From an uncultured Streptomyces sp. (GTDB lineage Bacteria > Actinomycetota > Actinomycetes > Streptomycetales > Streptomycetaceae), in the NCBI GenBank assembly GCA_946480485.1, contig CAMLJW010000104.1, positions 1 through 13,229 on the forward strand: 13,229 nt of DNA, read 5' to 3'. Within the stretch, counting starts at the first letter, position 1, and the number at the start of each line of letters is the position of its first letter. The notes under the pieces were generated by a model, which saw only the letters and a program-made list of their open reading frames with translations, was not told the origin of the DNA and did no database searches. Position numbers and translations under genes: made by a program. Positions 12,969-13,229 of this stretch are shown here, in pieces.

Positions 12969-13229
12969 CACGCCCAGGCTCACCCGTCGCCCCGAGTGGA
13001 CGGCACTGGAGGATCACCGCGCGGATCAGATGCTCCACCCGCAGCTGCGCGAACTGTTCGCCGCGGACCCCGGCCGGGCGGAGCGCTACACCGTCCGCGT
13101 CGGCGATCTGCACATCGACTACTCCAGGCATCTGATCACAGACGAGACGCTCGCCCTGCTCCAGGAACTCGCCACCGCGACCGACGTGTTCGGGCTGCGG
13201 GACGCCATGTTCCGCGGCGAAAGGATCAA
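12961..13229 (+). CDS. pgi: Glucose-6-phosphate isomerase, 3' end cut by window edge
   Basis: The first ~89 residues of phosphoglucose isomerase, which interconverts glucose 6-phosphate and fructose 6-phosphate. Visible features are PRLTRRPEWTALEDH, LRELFAADPGRAERYTVRVGDLHIDYSRHLITDETL and ATDVFGLRDAMFRGERI, the conserved N-terminal region of the family. GTG 12961 is preceded by a purine-rich GAAGGAAGGG ending 7 bases upstream and overlaps the opcA stop by 8 bases, so the two are probably co-translated. The frame is open to the last base. The opcA-pgi order matches the pentose-phosphate operon of S. coelicolor as I recall it. Confidence 0.92.
   Translation, partial: MPDTPRLTRRPEWTALEDHRADQMLHPQLRELFAADPGRAERYTVRVGDLHIDYSRHLITDETLALLQELATATDVFGLRDAMFRGERI

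Overview
The window reads as chromosomal DNA of a Streptomyces or close relative. Coding regions are very GC-rich with strong third-position G/C bias, GTG starts are common, TTA codons are almost absent, and the protein families are typical of streptomycetes. This is inferred from composition and families; no database search was run.

Layout. (1) 1-1675, plus: the end of etfB and a complete etfA, the two electron-transfer flavoprotein subunits. (2) 1.7-2.35 kb is a scar. It holds a minus-strand WD40-repeat remnant abutting a plus-strand remnant of a phthalate-dioxygenase-reductase-type protein. Only the C-terminal 2Fe-2S domain of the latter survives, and it has lost one cluster cysteine. (3) 2.4-5.8 kb is a regulatory cassette. 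A minus-strand protein made only of an MmyB-type ligand-binding domain faces a plus-strand operon across a promoter region with a 20-bp palindrome. The operon encodes a tandem-HTH (XRE-type) regulator, an ImmA/IrrE-like HExxH protein, and a seven-helix membrane protein of the MAB_1171c/DUF6545 type. (4) 5.83-7.22 kb, minus, convergent with that operon: an FAD-dependent oxidoreductase of the MonCI/Lsd18-like epoxidase group. (5) 7.48-9.02 kb, minus: a calcineurin-like phosphoesterase overlapping a 4'-phosphopantetheinyl transferase. The transferase has a TTA at codon 5, the only in-frame TTA I found among the intact genes. (6) 9.19-10.53 kb, minus: a GH4 family 6-phospho-glycosidase. (7) 10.53-10.97 kb: a divergent control region with two CAATNATTG operators lying over a near-consensus minus-strand promoter, followed by a degraded SDR-like start, then a marR gene on plus. 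(8) 11.4-12.04 kb: a second scar, with an IclR-like N-terminal stub and the last ~106 codons of zwf. (9) 12.04 kb to the end, plus: opcA (G6PDH assembly protein) and the start of pgi.

How it fits together. The right end is what remains of an oxidative pentose-phosphate operon. In S. coelicolor the order tkt-tal-zwf-opcA-pgi is known; here everything upstream of the zwf 3' end has been replaced. The GH4 enzyme, phosphoesterase and PPTase resemble the neighbourhood of that operon in other streptomycetes (from memory), while etfBA normally lies elsewhere, so the window looks like a rearranged junction. Four to five gene stubs mark its breakpoints.

The most interesting candidates are the HTH / metallopeptidase-like / 7TM cassette with its separate ligand-sensor protein and neighbouring flavoenzyme, the bldA-type TTA codon in the PPTase, and the MarR-type control region that now appears to point at the GH4 gene.
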